Source of the DNA: Acidimicrobiaceae bacterium | GTDB lineage: Bacteria > Actinomycetota > Acidimicrobiia > Acidimicrobiales > RAAP-2 | Length of the DNA: 40,358 bases | Assembly (NCBI GenBank): GCA_003136495.1 | Contig: PLER01000092.1 | Coordinates: 26,059 to 66,416 of the forward strand | Direction of reading: 5' to 3' | Program-made: the position numbers and the translations under genes | The notes under the pieces: model-generated | Seen by the model: the letters and a program-made list of their open reading frames with translations, nothing else | The model's database searches: none | What the model was told of the DNA's origin: nothing | Shown here: positions 38,276 to 40,358 of the stretch, piece after piece | How the letters are laid out: the number at the start of each line of letters is the position of its first letter | Numbering within the stretch: position 1 is the stretch's first letter

Positions 38276-39738
38276 ACGACGAACGCGTCAACGTCGGCGG
38301 CGTCGAGGTCGCGACCGGTCACTTCATCCACAACCAACGCGTGTCTTCGGCCGCGACGTTCGAGGTTCGCTCGCCGCTCGACTGGTCGCTCACACTCGCC
38401 AACGTCGCCCGCGGCACTTCGAAGGAGAGTGACCTGGCCCTTTCGGCGGCCTCGGAGGCCTTCGCGAGTTGGGCGAACCTACACGTCAAAGAACGCGGCC
38501 AGTACCTGCGCCGACTAGCCGACTTGATCGACGACAACGTGGAACGACTCGCGATCGTCGAATGTCTCGACACCGCGATGCTCGAAGAGAGTCTGCGACG
38601 TCGCGTCATCGCCCGGGGGGCGCGCAACTTCCGCGCCTACGCCGATCTCGCCGAGGAGTACCAGTCACGACGTTGGGCGTCCAACGGCACGCACAACACG
38701 GTTCTGCGGATGCCCGCCGGACCGACGGTGGTGATCACGCCGTGGAACGCGCCGTTCTTGTTGTCGACCTGGAAGTGCGCCCCGGCGCTCGCTGCGGGCA
38801 ACACGGTGGTGCTGAAACCGGCCGAGTGGGCCCCGCTCAGTTGTTCTGTGTTGATGGACCTCGTCCTCGAGGCAGAGTTCCCGCCCGGCGTCATCAACCT
38901 CGTTCAGGGCTTCGGTGAGGAGGTCGGCGCGGCGCTGGTGAGCGATTCTCGGGTCCGTCGGATCTCCTTCACCGGTTCACCGCAGACGGGTCGGGCGATC
39001 GGCGTCACGGCGGCCAAGAACCTGGTGCCCTTCACGGCCGAGCTCGGTGGCAAGGGTCCCTTCGTCGTATACGACGACGCCGATCTCGATCTCGCCGCCC
39101 GACAAGCGGCTCTCATGTACGACGACGCCGGTCAGGTCTGCTTGGCGGGCACGCGACTCTTGGTACAGGAGTCAGTGCGCGACGACTTCTTGGACCGGTT
39201 CACGTCCGAAACGGAGCGGCACGTCCTCGGCGACAGCCGCGACAAGGTCACCACCATCTCCCCGCTCATTCACCCCGATCACCTCCGCCGGGTGGAGGGG
39301 TTCGTTGAACGCTCCCTTGCCGCCGGTGACACGTTGGTCTTCGGTGGCGAGCGTCTCCGTCGCGACGGCCTGTGGTTCGAGCCGACGCTCATCGAACCAC
39401 GATCCAACGACGCCGAGATCGTGCAGAACGAGGTCTTTGGTCCCGTGTTGACCTTACAAACCTTCGCCACCGAGGAAGAAGCCATAGATCTGGCGAACTC
39501 GACGCCCTACGGGCTCTCGGCGATGGTCTTCACCGCCGACCAGCGGCGGGCCGATCGCTTCGGTCTCGGCGTGCGGGCCGGCACCATCTGGGTGAACTGC
39601 TTTTTGATACGCGACCTCACCGCACCCTTCGGCGGCACCGGGATCAGTGGGATCGGCCGCGAAGGTGGCGACTACGCCCTCGACTTCTACAGCGACGTGA
39701 AGACCTACCAGGTCAAAGAGGAGACGACCCGTGGGTGA
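38272..39738 (+). CDS. Aldehyde dehydrogenase, HpaE-like (carboxymethyl-hydroxymuconate semialdehyde)
   Basis: This 488-residue NAD(P)-dependent aldehyde dehydrogenase has its nucleophile C290 in GQVCLAGTR and general base E257 in ELGGKG. The oxyanion Asn lies in TPWNAPF. The C-terminal part FGGTGISGIGREGGDYALDF is very like HpaE, which oxidises 5-carboxymethyl-2-hydroxymuconate semialdehyde, the product of homoprotocatechuate ring cleavage. The residue after ELGGK is Gly where Asn or Ser is common, a small oddity. ATG overlaps the FAH stop by 4 bp, and the end overlaps the dioxygenase start by 8 bp. The three genes are thus one tightly coupled unit. Confidence 0.9.
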   Translation: MNDERVNVGGVEVATGHFIHNQRVSSAATFEVRSPLDWSLTLANVARGTSKESDLALSAASEAFASWANLHVKERGQYLRRLADLIDDNVERLAIVECLDTAMLEESLRRRVIARGARNFRAYADLAEEYQSRRWASNGTHNTVLRMPAGPTVVITPWNAPFLLSTWKCAPALAAGNTVVLKPAEWAPLSCSVLMDLVLEAEFPPGVINLVQGFGEEVGAALVSDSRVRRISFTGSPQTGRAIGVTAAKNLVPFTAELGGKGPFVVYDDADLDLAARQAALMYDDAGQVCLAGTRLLVQESVRDDFLDRFTSETERHVLGDSRDKVTTISPLIHPDHLRRVEGFVERSLAAGDTLVFGGERLRRDGLWFEPTLIEPRSNDAEIVQNEVFGPVLTLQTFATEEEAIDLANSTPYGLSAMVFTADQRRADRFGLGVRAGTIWVNCFLIRDLTAPFGGTGISGIGREGGDYALDFYSDVKTYQVKEETTRG

Positions 39739-40358
39739 GATCGTGGGCGCGGGTTTCCTCGCCCACGTCCCGACCATCGTGCTCCCCGACGCGGAGCGAC
39801 GTGCCCTCAATCACGGCAGAGAGAGCACGCTCTACAGCGGACTGCACCAACTACGTCGCGAGGTCTTCGACGAACTGCGCCCCGATCTCGTGATCGTCTT
39901 CGACAGTCACTGGTTCACTACCGTCGAGTTCGTCGTCACGGCCGCCGAACGTCGGCTCGGGTTTTTCACGTCCGAGGAGCTGCCGCGGGGGATGTCGAGC
40001 GTCCCCTACGACGTCAAGGGCGATCCCCTCTTCGCCACACTCGTCGGCTACATCGCCGCGACGACTCCGCAGTGTTGGCTCACGCCGGTTGACAACGAAC
40101 ACCTGCCGATCACCTACGCCACGACGAACTTCTTCCCGTTCCTACAAGGCGAGGAGGCCTGGATCTCGGTCAGCACGTGTCAAACGGCCGAACCACGGGA
40201 CTTCGCCCTCGTCGGTGAGGTCATCGCCGACGCGGTCGCCCAGAGCGACCGTCGCGTGGTGCTCATCGCGTCGGGTGCCCTCAGTCACACCTTCCATACG
40301 CTGCGCACGTTGCGTGACCACGAAGCCGCGGAAGAAGAGCACATCTTCTCCGAAGCGG
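39731..40358 (+). CDS. Homoprotocatechuate 2,3-dioxygenase-like (LigB superfamily), 3' truncated by window edge
   Basis: This gene is missing from the ORF track because it runs off the window. GTG at 39731 overlaps the ALDH gene by 8 bp, and 209 codons are visible. The product belongs to the class III (LigB-type) extradiol dioxygenases and resembles enterobacterial HpaD. The first metal-binding His is H12 in LAHVPTI, followed by IVFDSHW (H60), FFTSEELPRGM and ASGALSHTF. Such enzymes open a catechol ring next to the hydroxyls using Fe(II) and oxygen, here probably 3,4-dihydroxyphenylacetate. About 70 C-terminal residues are expected beyond the window, and the remaining pathway genes may follow. 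Confidence 0.87.
   Translation, partial: MGEIVGAGFLAHVPTIVLPDAERRALNHGRESTLYSGLHQLRREVFDELRPDLVIVFDSHWFTTVEFVVTAAERRLGFFTSEELPRGMSSVPYDVKGDPLFATLVGYIAATTPQCWLTPVDNEHLPITYATTNFFPFLQGEEAWISVSTCQTAEPRDFALVGEVIADAVAQSDRRVVLIASGALSHTFHTLRTLRDHEAAEEEHIFSEA

Overview
The window is gene-dense, roughly 60% or more G+C by eye, and chromosomal in character. It carries a complete Pup-proteasome locus, the actinobacterial fused F420 precursor enzyme FbiC, a Holin-X-like membrane protein and a DUF4193-like acidic protein. Together these point to a high-GC actinobacterium. A lineage such as Acidimicrobiia is my inference and would need a marker-gene tree. No transposase, integrase, CRISPR array, tRNA or rRNA was recognised, and no stretch of more than 300 bases lacks a gene. 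The largest gaps are 22073-22212 and 32192-32315.

Layout. 1-5143: glutamate synthase gltB (5' end outside the window) and gltD. 5198-7011: an acyl-CoA synthetase plus a tiny coiled-coil ORF. 7008-13429 (minus strand): transketolase and transaldolase (overlapping genes), then fbiC and a LOG-family protein (overlapping genes). 13488-15389: a hotdog thioesterase, three very small membrane or basic proteins, and the tRNA methyltransferase trmI. 15437-15673 (minus): an Asp-containing ferredoxin. 15774-22072: mpa, dop, pup, prcB, prcA and pafA. 22213-25469: tatA/B, tatC and a HelY-like helicase. 25494-29415: a two-domain ThyX-like protein, an acidic zinc-finger protein, a GNAT protein and an Arg/Pro-rich protein on the minus strand. 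29502-33927: an HtrA protease, an SDR, secreted proteins and a CrcB/Fluc fluoride-channel pair. 33956-40358: an accessory catabolic block with a PuuD-like hydrolase, a cytochrome P450, a glutamine-synthetase-like ligase, and FAH, HpaE-like and HpaD-like homoprotocatechuate meta-cleavage enzymes. The last gene runs off the window.

How the genes work together. Mpa, PrcA/B, Pup, PafA and Dop form the full pupylation and degradation machine. Pup already ends in Gly-Gly-Glu, so Dop is not needed to prepare it and probably acts mainly as a depupylase. The pafB/pafC pair that follows pafA in mycobacteria is absent here. At the right end, two divergent gene pairs (PuuD-like/P450 and GS-like/FAH-HpaE-HpaD) share a nearly identical 29-32 bp element in their intergenic regions. 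This suggests one regulon joining gamma-glutamylation chemistry, a P450 and aromatic ring cleavage. It is the best candidate here for an undescribed system.

Expression style. At least ten genes have a TANNNT hexamer exactly 6 or 7 bases before the start codon and little or no Shine-Dalgarno sequence. This is the signature of leaderless transcripts. Four convergent gene pairs overlap at their 3' ends. The dop gene has no ATG, GTG, TTG or CTG that would include its conserved N-terminus, and appears to start at ATT.
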